Below are positions 54,414-63,467 of a stretch of 64,000 bases of DNA, piece by piece. The DNA is from JABDQA01 sp963759125 (GTDB taxonomy: Bacteria; Desulfobacterota; Desulfobulbia; Desulfobulbales; Desulfocapsaceae): contig CAVWXN010000008.1 in NCBI GenBank assembly GCA_963759125.1, positions 248,001 through 312,000 on the forward strand. The letters run 5' to 3'. The notes below the pieces were generated by a model. The model did not search any database. It had not been told where the DNA came from and saw only the letters and a program-made list of their open reading frames with translations. A program made the translations under genes and the position numbers. Positions within the stretch are counted from its first letter, which is position 1. Each line of letters starts with the position of its first letter.

Positions 54414-55463
54414 TCAGGCGGCTTCCGCATAGTAATCGGTGATCCGGCTGTCACCACGAGGGCTGAATTCGGACGACCGGGACAACTCTTTGAAAAGCCG
54501 TTCTTCTTCTTCACTCAGGGATTCAGGTATGACGATCTTCACTCTCACATACAAATCACCTCTGCCCTGCTTTTTAGGCAGTCCCTTTCCCTTCAGGCGA
54601 AATCTTCTGCCGCTTTGAGATCCGGCAGGAATTTTAAGCCGGACGACTCCATCCAGGGTCTGAATCTGTAATTTTGTTCCAAGTGCCGCTTCCCAGGGTG
54701 TCACAGGGGTTTCTGCGAGTAAATCGTGTCCGTCCACCTGGAACCTGTCATCCGATTTGATTCTTATCTTCAGCAGCAGATCACCTGGCAACCCGTCTCC
54801 CATTCCTGGTCCACCCTGACCTTTCAAGCGGATGACCGAGCCATTGGTAATCCCTGGCGGTATTCTCACCTCAATGGTCCTGGCCTGTGATTCGATTTGG
54901 CCGGTGCTGGCCAATGAGTCAATGGTGTACGATATTGTCTTGGTTCCGGATCCAGTCAATTCAGCAAGGGTAAGATCTAAATCTGCCTGGACAGACCTCC
55001 CGGAAGATCGATGGGAGCTTGATGAATTTTTCTGCTGGCTGAAACCGCCGCCGAACAGATCCCTGAGTATCTCCTCATAAGCAGGACCTGTTTCTGCTCC
55101 TGCACCGTGATAGAAGTAGCTGTCCTGTCGATTTTTATTCCCCTCCTCGTAGAAACCACTATGGCGGCGGAAGCCAGGTTGAGAACCTCTGGCAGATTCA
55201 AACTGCTCAGCCTGCGCCCAATTTTCACCATAACGGTCATAAAGCGCTCGTTTTTCAGAATCAGACAGCACGGAGTAGGCCTCATTAATGAGTTTGAATC
55301 GCTCTTCAGCATCCGGTTGGCTGCTCACATCGGGATGAAAGGTGCGTGCACCTTTCCTGAACGCCTGCTGTATTTCCTCCTCAGACGCGCTTCTCGAAAC
55401 ACCAAGTAGGTGATAAAAATTTTTTTGCACTGGATTCAATTCCTGTAAATTAATCAAGTTCAC
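54414..55463 (-). CDS. cbpA: DnaJ-family co-chaperone, CbpA-like
   Basis: A 349-residue protein. The J-domain is at residues about 15-80 (YHLLGVSRSASEEEI, HPD in RTFHPDVSS, ALYDRYGENWA). The zinc-finger domain of DnaJ is absent; the C-terminal substrate-binding domains start at DLDLTLAEL and include VRIPPGITNGSVIRLKGQGG and LKIPAGSQSGRRFRLKGKGL. This is the CbpA layout. It acts with DnaK. Divergent from the iron alcohol dehydrogenase gene. Confidence 0.9.
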   Translation of the reverse strand: MNLINLQELNPVQKNFYHLLGVSRSASEEEIQQAFRKGARTFHPDVSSQPDAEERFKLINEAYSVLSDSEKRALYDRYGENWAQAEQFESARGSQPGFRRHSGFYEEGNKNRQDSYFYHGAGAETGPAYEEILRDLFGGGFSQQKNSSSSHRSSGRSVQADLDLTLAELTGSGTKTISYTIDSLASTGQIESQARTIEVRIPPGITNGSVIRLKGQGGPGMGDGLPGDLLLKIRIKSDDRFQVDGHDLLAETPVTPWEAALGTKLQIQTLDGVVRLKIPAGSQSGRRFRLKGKGLPKKQGRGDLYVRVKIVIPESLSEEEERLFKELSRSSEFSPRGDSRITDYYAEAA

Positions 55464-55673
55464 CCCGCTCCCTGTTCTGATCCTAGATCACGCTATACCT
55501 CAACAAAAAGGAATGACGCAGGTTTGGTGGTGAACTTCGAATTTTATGTTATTGTTGCGATTGATATACAAATAACCATAAATATTACTTTTTCAACATA
55601 TTATTAATAGTAATTAGCCGGTGTGGATTACCAGCTCCATATCAGCTTTAACCAACCCTGCCATTATCGAAAA

Positions 55674-56855
55674 ATGAATCCCTATTTCTCAATCAAACCG
55701 TTGCCGGCCATCAGTTTTGGTCCCGGCTGTCTGGCCGAACTGACCTCGGTCACCGAGTCTATCGGTTCCAGGTTACTGGTTATAACCGGAGAAGGTTTCA
55801 ATACGCGGCAAATCAGCTGGGCCAAAATGGAAGAGAAACTTCACTCGGCCGGAGTGCAGCTCGAATATGTCCGTATCACTGCTGAGCCGACCCCGGAAGT
55901 CATCGACACTATTGTCGCATCTTACTGTCAGGTCAAACTCGACGGTGTCGTCGCCATTGGCGGCGGCAGCGTACTCGATGGTGGTAAAGCGATAGCGGCG
56001 ATGCTGCCGGCAGGGGAAAAGATCGAACAATTTCTTGAAGGAGTTGGCAGCCGTGAGCCTGACGGCAGAAAGCTTCCTTTTGTGGCAATACCCACTACAG
56101 CGGGTACTGGGAGCGAGGCTTCGGCAAACGCCGTAATCACCAAACCAGGCCCCAATGGTTACAAAAAATCATTGCGCCACCCCCATTTTGTCCCCGACTT
56201 CGCCTTGGTTGACCCTGAGCTCATGCTGACTTGTCCACCGGCTTTGACTGCCGCTTGTTCGATGGACGCCTTCACCCAACTGGTTGAAGGGTTTCTCTCG
56301 ACTCAGTCGTCCCCTTTTACTGATGCCATCGCCTGGAGCGGTATAGAGGCAGTGCAGCGGTCACTGGTCCAGGCCTACCAGAATGGCAACGATCTTGACG
56401 CCCGCAGTGAGGTGGCCTATGCGGCGCTCTGTTCCGGAATCGTTCTGGCTAACGCCGGGCTTGGAGTCATTCACGGTCTGGCCCCTGCATTGGGAAGTAG
56501 ATTTTCGATTCCCCACGGTGCGGTGTGCGGCACTCTGATGGGGACAGGCAATGAAATCACCCTGAAGAAGTTGAAAGAATTGGCACGATCAGATCCCAAG
56601 TACCAGCCGTTTCTCAATAAGTACAACCGTTTGGGACGCCTGTTCTCAAACCGGCAAGCTGAAGTAAAAAATGAGGCCGCCTGCTTTATCGAAGAAATTA
56701 AAAGAATTATCGACCTGCTCCAACTTCCGCGATTGTCTGACTTTGGGGCCAAGCAAGAGGAGTTGGTTGACGTGATCGCTGGGGATCCGAACAAAAATAA
56801 CCCGGTGCACCTCTCAAAAGCGGATATCCAAGAAATCCTGCTGCAGAGACTCTAG
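55674..56855 (+). CDS. iron-containing alcohol dehydrogenase
   Basis: The protein of about 393 residues has the Fe-ADH pattern: VAIGGGSVLDGGKAIA (NAD-binding), PTTAGTGSEASANAVI, DPELMLTCPPALTAACSMDAFTQLVEGFLS and HGLAPALGSRFSIPHGAVCGTLM with metal-binding His residues. It oxidises alcohols or reduces aldehydes with NAD(P). The ATG at 55674 is preferred over an upstream GTG since family members begin near here. The substrate is unknown. Confidence 0.9.
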   Translation: MNPYFSIKPLPAISFGPGCLAELTSVTESIGSRLLVITGEGFNTRQISWAKMEEKLHSAGVQLEYVRITAEPTPEVIDTIVASYCQVKLDGVVAIGGGSVLDGGKAIAAMLPAGEKIEQFLEGVGSREPDGRKLPFVAIPTTAGTGSEASANAVITKPGPNGYKKSLRHPHFVPDFALVDPELMLTCPPALTAACSMDAFTQLVEGFLSTQSSPFTDAIAWSGIEAVQRSLVQAYQNGNDLDARSEVAYAALCSGIVLANAGLGVIHGLAPALGSRFSIPHGAVCGTLMGTGNEITLKKLKELARSDPKYQPFLNKYNRLGRLFSNRQAEVKNEAACFIEEIKRIIDLLQLPRLSDFGAKQEELVDVIAGDPNKNNPVHLSKADIQEILLQRL

Positions 56856-56867
56856 CAGCGCCTCCGC

Positions 56868-57083
56868 TCACTGCACCTGTTCTTCCAGCCTGTCTGTTCT
56901 CTGTTCTTCCATTTCCTTGACGGCTTCTGCTTTTTCCAGCGGTGTCTTGATCTGCTCCACCACGGTAGTGGCCACCTCCTTGGTGGCGCGGTCGAGAGCC
57001 GATTCACTCCGGGCTTCTTCCTCTTCTTCAGAGCAGGAGATTAATAGCAGAGAGCTGATTAGCAAGACGAGAAGGTATCTCAT
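56868..57083 (-). CDS. small lipoprotein, charged
   Basis: A 71-residue product starting MRYLLVLLISSLLLISCSEEEEE: a lipoprotein signal with lipobox LISC. The mature part is acidic and helical. The start at 57083 has a strong AGGAGG site eight bases upstream, so it is chosen over the codon 51 bases earlier. Function unknown. Confidence 0.75.
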   Translation of the reverse strand: MRYLLVLLISSLLLISCSEEEEEARSESALDRATKEVATTVVEQIKTPLEKAEAVKEMEEQRTDRLEEQVQ

Positions 57084-57225
57084 TGCGCCTCCTGTGGAAT
57101 GTAGCTGTTGACTGATTATAGCTGGACCACTCAATTATTTTTCGCTATTGATTCATCGACTAAGTAGAATGGGCCGGATAACAATTCCAGCTTATCATAA
57201 AAAAACTTATCAGGACAGCTGACAG

Positions 57226-59040
57226 GTGGAGTACAGAAACGAAAAGAAGGGGATCAAACAAAACGATTCGGAGCCTGTCCCGGTCTCCTTTATCAATCTT
57301 GTGCGTCAACTCCTTGCCGATCAGTTTGTCACCCACCGGTATCGCCTGCTTGTCGGTTTTCTCGCTCTGATCAGCGTCGATTTCCTGCAGCTCAGTATTC
57401 CCCTTCTGGTCAAAAGGGCCATTGATTCCCTTGCTGTTCAGGAGGCGACCATGGCCCAACTCTTCATCCTTGCCGCTACTATCCTGGCTATTGCCATGAT
57501 TGTTGTGGTACTGCGATTTATCTGGAGAATGCTGATCATTGGCTTTTCCCGGTATCTTGAACGAGCCCTGAGAAACAGGATCTTCTCCCACATTCTGGCC
57601 ATGGATCAGTATTTTTTTTCCAACCGCTCAACCGGTGATATCATGGCCCATGGCTCAAATGATTTGGCTGCGGTGCAGATGGCCTGCGGTATGGGGATGG
57701 TCGCCGCCGTTGACGCCCTGGTGCTGTCGGTGGCCGCTATCGGCTTCATGATCCACATCCACCCCACCCTCACGCTCTATGCCCTCCTGCCCCTTCCTTT
57801 TCTGGCGCTAACCACCAGAATTCTCTCAGCCAAGCTGCACCACAGGTTCAACCATGTGCAGGAAGAGTTCGCCCACCTGACCGAATTTGCCAGATCAGCC
57901 GTAGTTTCTGTGAGACTGATCAAAGCCTATACTCATGAGAACAGCCAGGTGGATGATTTCGACCGCCTCGGTAGACGTTACGTGCATGCCAACATCAGGG
58001 TGGCGCTCATTCAAGGCCTTCTGTTTCCGGCCTCCACCTTGATCGGCAACCTCGGTCTGCTGATCGTTCTTGTCTATGGCGGCCGACTGGTAATCGATAA
58101 CGGTATTACCATTGGCGATTTTGCCGCCTTTACCACCTATCTGCAGATGCTTATCTGGCCAATGATGGCGGTGGGTTGGGTAGCCAACCTCACCCAGCGC
58201 GGGGTAACGGCGCTGAGAAGAATTCACGGACTGGTTACCTCAAGACCGATTTTGATAGACACTTCTGACGAACAAGCGGGGCTCCCCGCTTCTACTGGGT
58301 TCAAGGCCAGAAACCTTACTTTTTCATATCCAGGCTCGTCCACAGCTCAGCTCTCGAATATTAGCTTCGATGTTGATTCAGGAATCATTGGTATTGCCGG
58401 CAAAACCGGCAGCGGAAAAACCACCCTCTGTAAACTCCTGATCCGCCTCTACCCTGTTGATTACCAGGCCTTGTTCTATGGCGAAACGGATGTCAACGAG
58501 ATCCCCTTCGAAGAGCTCAGATCCCAGATCGCCTATGTCGGTCAGGAGCCCATACTTTTTTCCGACACGATCAGGGCCAATATATGCTTCGGCATTGACG
58601 ATCCCTTCTCTGAAAAAATCATTGCTGCCGCCCGGGATGCAGACATACACAAAGAGATCATCGGTTTCAGCAATGGCTACGATACGATAATTGGGGAACG
58701 GGGTGTCACCCTTTCAGGCGGTCAAAGGCAGCGTGTTGCCCTCGCCCGTGCGCTGCTTTACGACAGACCTGTACTGGTTGTCGATGATGGCCTCTCTGCC
58801 GTCGACACGGCCACCGAAAACAATATTGTTTCTGCCCTGCGGCAGCGTTTCAGCGGCAAAACAGTCTTCATAGTCTCCAATCGCCTCAAACTGCTCTCGA
58901 TGACCGACCGAATTCTAATTCTTGAGGAGGGACAACTGATCGACGAGGGTGATCACCATAGTCTGCTGGACAGGAATTCATTCTATCAGGCCATGCACCT
59001 GAAGCAGATGCAGGAAGACCAGGGGCTGTCCCATGCGTGA
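57226..59040 (+). CDS. ABC transporter ATP-binding/permease protein (first half of exporter pair)
   Basis: A 604-residue ABC exporter half: six membrane helices (about residues 40-320) followed by an ATPase domain with Walker A IAGKTGSGKTTL, signature LSGGQRQRVALARAL and Walker B VLVVDDGLSAVDT. In the latter Asp replaces the catalytic Glu, as in MdlA-like subunits. It overlaps the second subunit gene by 8 bases, so they are made together and probably form a heterodimer. Substrate unknown. The start is a GTG at 57226. Confidence 0.9.
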   Translation: MEYRNEKKGIKQNDSEPVPVSFINLVRQLLADQFVTHRYRLLVGFLALISVDFLQLSIPLLVKRAIDSLAVQEATMAQLFILAATILAIAMIVVVLRFIWRMLIIGFSRYLERALRNRIFSHILAMDQYFFSNRSTGDIMAHGSNDLAAVQMACGMGMVAAVDALVLSVAAIGFMIHIHPTLTLYALLPLPFLALTTRILSAKLHHRFNHVQEEFAHLTEFARSAVVSVRLIKAYTHENSQVDDFDRLGRRYVHANIRVALIQGLLFPASTLIGNLGLLIVLVYGGRLVIDNGITIGDFAAFTTYLQMLIWPMMAVGWVANLTQRGVTALRRIHGLVTSRPILIDTSDEQAGLPASTGFKARNLTFSYPGSSTAQLSNISFDVDSGIIGIAGKTGSGKTTLCKLLIRLYPVDYQALFYGETDVNEIPFEELRSQIAYVGQEPILFSDTIRANICFGIDDPFSEKIIAAARDADIHKEIIGFSNGYDTIIGERGVTLSGGQRQRVALARALLYDRPVLVVDDGLSAVDTATENNIVSALRQRFSGKTVFIVSNRLKLLSMTDRILILEEGQLIDEGDHHSLLDRNSFYQAMHLKQMQEDQGLSHA

Positions 59041-60823
59041 TTTCGGCTATATGGAGAAGGGGCAGAATTCCTCCCTTTATGATCTCAGGCTCTGGCATCG
59101 AATTCTCAAAAAGAGCGAAGGTTTCAAAGCACCGATAAGCCTAGCGGTTTTTCTCTCCCTTGGGGTCACCTTCTCGGCCCTGAGCCTGCCGTACCTCATG
59201 AAAACCGGTATAGACGCCTACATCACGGCAACTGAACTCCCTCTTGCTGAACGCTACGGGGGACTGGCAAAAATCGGCGGGGTCATCTGCCTGCTGATCA
59301 CCACCGGGTTCATACTCACCTTCACCCAGGCGGTGCTGCTCGAATGGGTTGGCCAATCGGTGATGCATCGCATCCGGCAACAGCTCTTCGGCCACATACT
59401 CGGCCTCGATCTCAGCTTTCTCAGCAGCCAGCCCACCGGCAGACTGATCACCCGATTAACCAACGACGTCCAGAACATGTACGAGATGTTCACCTCGGTG
59501 CTGGTTACGCTGTTCAACGACGTTCTGCGGCTGATCGGCATTCTGGTCGTTCTCTATCTGCTCAATATGCGGCTGGCTCTGGTTATGTCCATCTTCGTGC
59601 CTCTGGCCCTTGCCCTCACGCTTGTATTCTCACGACTGGCAAGGGAAAAATTTCGGGCCATTCGAAGCCAGCTCTCAAAAATCAACAGCTTCGTTCAGGA
59701 GTCGGTGTCCGGCATTTCTGTTATCCAGTTGTTCGGGCGACAACACCTGTGGTACGAAAAATTCGAGGCGCTGAGCAACGAGTACCTCAGCAGGACCCTG
59801 AAGCAAATCCGGCTATTCGCCGCCTTTATGCCGCTCACCGAATTTATGAGCTGGTTAGCTGTCGGCCTGATCCTGATCTACGGCGGGCATCTGGTTATCG
59901 GCAACGACTTGAGCATTGGTGAGCTGATCGCCTATATTGCCTATATGCGTCTGTTTTTTCAGCCGCTGCGGGAACTTGCTCAAAAATATTCCATCGTCCA
60001 ATCCGCCCTGGCATCGGCGGAACGAATATTCGACATGCTCGACACCAAAAGACAGATCACCGAGATCGAAGTTCCCCACCACTTGGCTGAGGCGAGAGGA
60101 GCCATCACCTTCACTTCTGTAGGCTTCGGTTACGACCCTGATGAGCCGGTCATTAAAGCGCTTGACCTGGATATAGCAGCCGGCGAGACGGTGGCCGTTG
60201 TCGGCCCCACCGGCTCAGGCAAATCGACACTTATCAGTCTGCTGTTGAGGTTTTACGAGCCCCAGCGGGGTACCATCTGGATTGACGGCAGCCAGATCAA
60301 GGATCTCAGCCTCAACCAGCTCCGCACCATCGTCGGTGTGATTCTCCAGGATGTCTTTATCCTCGACGACACCCTGCTGAAAAACATCGTCATGGACAGC
60401 GGCAGCTCCAGGGACGAAGTCGAAAAAATAATTGCTCGATCGGGCATGGCTCCTTTCATCGCCAAACTTGAACAGGGGCTTGATACCAGGATCGGTGACG
60501 GGGGCAGAGAGCTGTCCACAGGTGAAAAACAGTTGCTGGCTTTCGCCAGGGCGCTCTGTCGTAACCCTGCCGTACTGATCCTTGACGAAGCCACCGCCTT
60601 TATCGATTCGGAGACGGAGTCAATTCTCGAGGCGGCCATCGATCGGCTTGAAGATCGAACTTCAATTATTATTGCCCATAGATTGTCAACCATCAAACGG
60701 GCCGATCGGATTGTGGTTATGAAAGACGGAGCCATCGTCGAACAGGGAACGCATACTGAACTGCTGCAAAAGAAAGCACATTATGCCAGACTGGTGGAAC
60801 TCGATACCTTCAAGACCGTGTGA
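59033..60823 (+). CDS. ABC transporter ATP-binding/permease protein (second half of exporter pair)
   Basis: A 596-residue ABC exporter half with six membrane helices and an ATPase domain with VVGPTGSGKSTLISLLLRF (Walker A), signature LSTGEKQLLAFARAL and Walker B VLILDEATAFIDSET with the catalytic Glu, plus HRLSTIKRADRI. With the Asp-bearing partner it makes one consensus and one degenerate ATP site, typical of MdlAB/TM287-288 exporters. It probably exports a lipid, drug or peptide. The ATG overlaps the first gene. Confidence 0.92.
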   Translation: MRDFGYMEKGQNSSLYDLRLWHRILKKSEGFKAPISLAVFLSLGVTFSALSLPYLMKTGIDAYITATELPLAERYGGLAKIGGVICLLITTGFILTFTQAVLLEWVGQSVMHRIRQQLFGHILGLDLSFLSSQPTGRLITRLTNDVQNMYEMFTSVLVTLFNDVLRLIGILVVLYLLNMRLALVMSIFVPLALALTLVFSRLAREKFRAIRSQLSKINSFVQESVSGISVIQLFGRQHLWYEKFEALSNEYLSRTLKQIRLFAAFMPLTEFMSWLAVGLILIYGGHLVIGNDLSIGELIAYIAYMRLFFQPLRELAQKYSIVQSALASAERIFDMLDTKRQITEIEVPHHLAEARGAITFTSVGFGYDPDEPVIKALDLDIAAGETVAVVGPTGSGKSTLISLLLRFYEPQRGTIWIDGSQIKDLSLNQLRTIVGVILQDVFILDDTLLKNIVMDSGSSRDEVEKIIARSGMAPFIAKLEQGLDTRIGDGGRELSTGEKQLLAFARALCRNPAVLILDEATAFIDSETESILEAAIDRLEDRTSIIIAHRLSTIKRADRIVVMKDGAIVEQGTHTELLQKKAHYARLVELDTFKTV

Positions 60824-60910
60824 ACCGAAAAGAAACAGACAGCCCGACCGCGGTACCTGATCCTGGAGCGCACAGGGCAGTCTTCTAGCACTTGAATCAA
60901 AGGAAGGAGC

Positions 60911-60973
60911 ATGATTGGAATAGCCCTGCAACTGGGTCATCAACTTTTGACGGTCAACGAACTGCTGAGATGA
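60911..60973 (+). CDS. possible 20-residue leader peptide
   Basis: A short ORF (MIGIALQLGHQLLTVNELLR) has a strong AAGGAAGGAGC ribosome-binding site, while the glycosyltransferase gene that starts at 60970 has none. Its stop overlaps the next start (ATGA), suggesting translational coupling. It is too short to judge by composition. Confidence 0.4.
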   Translation: MIGIALQLGHQLLTVNELLR

Positions 60974-62019
60974 AAACTTCACTGCTCTGGTGGGGACGTT
61001 TTGATCCGGACTACTCCCGTAACCGCATCCTCAGATCTTTGCTCAGGCGCAATCATATCGGCCTGGAAGATTTCAGGCCCCGGTCGTCACTGTTGGGAGC
61101 GCTGGAATCGATGGTCCTCCGTCCTCGACCAGCTGAGGCAATATGGGTCCCCTGTTTCAGGCACCGTGACTTCAATTCCGCTCGACGTTATGCTGACAAG
61201 CTGGGTGTCAAACTGGTCTTCGATCCGCTGATCTCGAGCTGGGACAAAGTGGTGCAGGAGAGAGCGAAGTACCCCGCCGATCACTTTCGGGCCCAGCGGC
61301 TTCTGAAGTGGGAACGCTCCCTTTTCAGCCGCGCCGATATTGTCATCGCCGATACCGTGCTCCACGCCAATTTCTTCGTTGACCAACTGGCTGCACCCGC
61401 TGACCGTATCCATGTGATTCCGGTCGGTGCCGAAGAAGCGCTGTTCACGCCACAACCTGTCCGGCCGCTGACCGCCAGTCCTGAAGCTTTATTTTTTGGC
61501 AGCTTCATCGAATTACAGGGTCCCCACCACATCATCGAGGCCGCCCGTCAGGTTCCCGGAGTCCGCTGGACCCTTCTGGGTGATGGACCGCTTCGCAGCC
61601 GCTGTGAAACTCTGGCTCGAACACTCAGCAACGTGCAGTTCGAGAACTGGCTGCCCTACGAACAATTAGCTGAGAGAATCGGTCAAGCTGATGTCCTGCT
61701 GGGAATTTTCGGGGACTCGGCCAAAGCCGGCCGGGTCATCCCCAACAAGGTCTACCAGGCACTGGCCTGCGGCCGGCCAGTGGTGACCCGGGTCTCAAAA
61801 GCCTATCCTCCAGAGCTGCAGAACGATCAAAACTCAGGACTTGTTCTGTTGGCCCCGGCTGATCCTGACGCTCTTGCCGGAGCGGTGAACTCTCTCATCT
61901 CCCTCGGCCCGGCGCTCTCTGTCATGGCCGAGCAAGCTCACAAGACATATCAACAATTTTTTTCAGAAAGTCGGATAGAAAAAGAGCTCCTCAACGTTCT
62001 GGCCGATCTCGACTTATGA
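60970..62019 (+). CDS. GT-B glycosyltransferase (GT4-like)
   Basis: A protein of about 349 residues with the GT-B layout: an N-terminal domain with LVFDPLISSWDK and IVIADTVLHANFF, and a C-terminal domain with FFGSFIELQGPHHIIEAA, WTLLGDGPLRSRCE and the sugar-nucleotide region VIPNKVYQALACGRPVV. The E-x7-E motif of GT4 is not obvious. It may act on surface polysaccharide. The ATG at 60970 overlaps a small ORF's stop. It is followed at once by an MFS remnant. Confidence 0.87.
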   Translation: MKTSLLWWGRFDPDYSRNRILRSLLRRNHIGLEDFRPRSSLLGALESMVLRPRPAEAIWVPCFRHRDFNSARRYADKLGVKLVFDPLISSWDKVVQERAKYPADHFRAQRLLKWERSLFSRADIVIADTVLHANFFVDQLAAPADRIHVIPVGAEEALFTPQPVRPLTASPEALFFGSFIELQGPHHIIEAARQVPGVRWTLLGDGPLRSRCETLARTLSNVQFENWLPYEQLAERIGQADVLLGIFGDSAKAGRVIPNKVYQALACGRPVVTRVSKAYPPELQNDQNSGLVLLAPADPDALAGAVNSLISLGPALSVMAEQAHKTYQQFFSESRIEKELLNVLADLDL

Positions 62020-62455
62020 TCGTTCTGCCCCCGGATCCCAGGGAAGCGTTCACTTTTCGCAAATATCTACTATCTTTACCTGACCAAGCTCTCCAAATGG
62101 CTGCTGCTGATCATGCCTGCTTCCTCTGGCACCGGCCCTGTCAATGCTGTTCATTTTCTGCTTGATCAGGGGCTACACCACTCCACTTTTTAGAGAGCTC
62201 ATCAACCGAAACTGCAATTCAGCCGCACGGGCCGCCGTGTTTTCGATCAGGTCCCTTTTAATCCGGCTATTTTTCTCCATCGGGGGACCACTCATTGGCT
62301 ACCTCGCCGGACGCTCTTCGCTGGACCACGCAGTCGTCGTCTTTGGCATTGTGTTGACGGGGGGATCGCTTGCTGCTGCCACCTTTATGTTCCGCCACCA
62401 AAACTTCACCGACCATAACTTCAAAGATGATCCAGATTCTGGAAGTGGATCCTGA
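62020..62455 (+). pseudogene. remnant of a major facilitator superfamily transporter
   Basis: In the frame of the glycosyltransferase, beyond its stop, ANIYYLYLTKLSKWLLLIM is read, then another frame gives LAPALSMLFIFCLIRGYTTPLFRELINR and SIRSLLIRLFFSIGGPLIGYLAGR, with a signature like the last helices of an MFS protein. No proper start codon or N-terminal half is present. It looks like a truncated, frame-shifted gene end that overlaps the convergent DUF616 gene. Confidence 0.6.
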
Positions 62456-63239
62456 ACAGCCAATAGGGGATATAACAGAGTGAAACTCCGGGATGCTGTG
62501 AGAGGCTGTAATTAAAACTCACCTGATCCCGCCGGGACCAGCGGGTCAACTGGCTGAGCCAGGTCTCCATCAGCTGCTGCAGCTGCGGATCACCCGGCCG
62601 GCGAATCAGTAGACGTGCGTTTATGTGGGGATAGGGATCACTGAATTTCTCGATCTCGCTATAGTGGAAAAACTGTTTTTGCAGGAGCTCGGGATCATCC
62701 CTGCCGGTTCGAATGCAGAGCTCTACTTCTTGCTTGAGAGAATAGTGAAAGGGATGAAAAAGAAGACCCAAATTTCTGTCAGCTGGCAGCGCCTGGGAGA
62801 GAAATAGGTCGAGATCGCCCCGGATTCTCAGGTTGGCATCGATGTAGATGCTCAGATCGTAGGCTGAATCCACGAGGTGATTTTGAATCTTGTATAGCCT
62901 TGAGAGCCGCACCGGATCAAGCTCGTCATCATTGGCGGCGAGCCTGATCTTCCAGGTCTCTGAAGAAAGCTCAGGATTGTCGGTGACACAGACAAAATCC
63001 CATTGCTCAGAGCTGGCCAAACGGCGGGGAATTTCGTTCAGGTGATCGTAGCTCCCCGTCAAAACGGTATAGAGCAGCTTTTTCTGGTTCCTGTAGCCTT
63101 TTCTTCCGAACGATCTGATCAACGGCGGTCGCTTCAACAGATAGCCCAGGAGATAGCTGCACAGCAGGCAGCTGTAGCCCCATCGATCCCCTCCGCCGCT
63201 CTGCTTGTTAAGTTTCTTGAGATGTTCTAGCACTATCAT
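62421..63239 (-). CDS. DUF616 glycosyltransferase-like protein
   Basis: A 272-residue protein of the DUF616 (TOD1/MUCI70-like) family: KLLYTVLTGSYDHLNEIP, WDFVCVTDNPE, YKIQNHLVDSAYDLSIYIDANLRI (the D-x-N motif) and FHYSEIEKFSDPYP. It probably transfers sugars to a polysaccharide or lipid. Its end overlaps the MFS remnant by 35 bases. Its neighbour 60970-62019 is another glycosyltransferase, pointing to a surface-glycan locus. Confidence 0.83.
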   Translation of the reverse strand: MIVLEHLKKLNKQSGGGDRWGYSCLLCSYLLGYLLKRPPLIRSFGRKGYRNQKKLLYTVLTGSYDHLNEIPRRLASSEQWDFVCVTDNPELSSETWKIRLAANDDELDPVRLSRLYKIQNHLVDSAYDLSIYIDANLRIRGDLDLFLSQALPADRNLGLLFHPFHYSLKQEVELCIRTGRDDPELLQKQFFHYSEIEKFSDPYPHINARLLIRRPGDPQLQQLMETWLSQLTRWSRRDQVSFNYSLSQHPGVSLCYIPYWLFRIHFQNLDHL

Positions 63240-63467
63240 CGCTTTAGTCGTCTCTGCAATCTGTCAGGTGTCCACCGAACTGATGAATCTACCATGAACT
63301 CTGGTGCAAACATAATTTTCTTTGTGGAGCCGGGATTTTCTGTTGTTCAGATGTTTTCGTGAGCTATAATTATATATGTTTTGACATTCGTGGAAGAGTT
63401 TCTTATATCTATTTAAGTTTTTTATTAATTGCCTCCTGTCGTTACATCTCTTAAAAAGGATTTTGAT

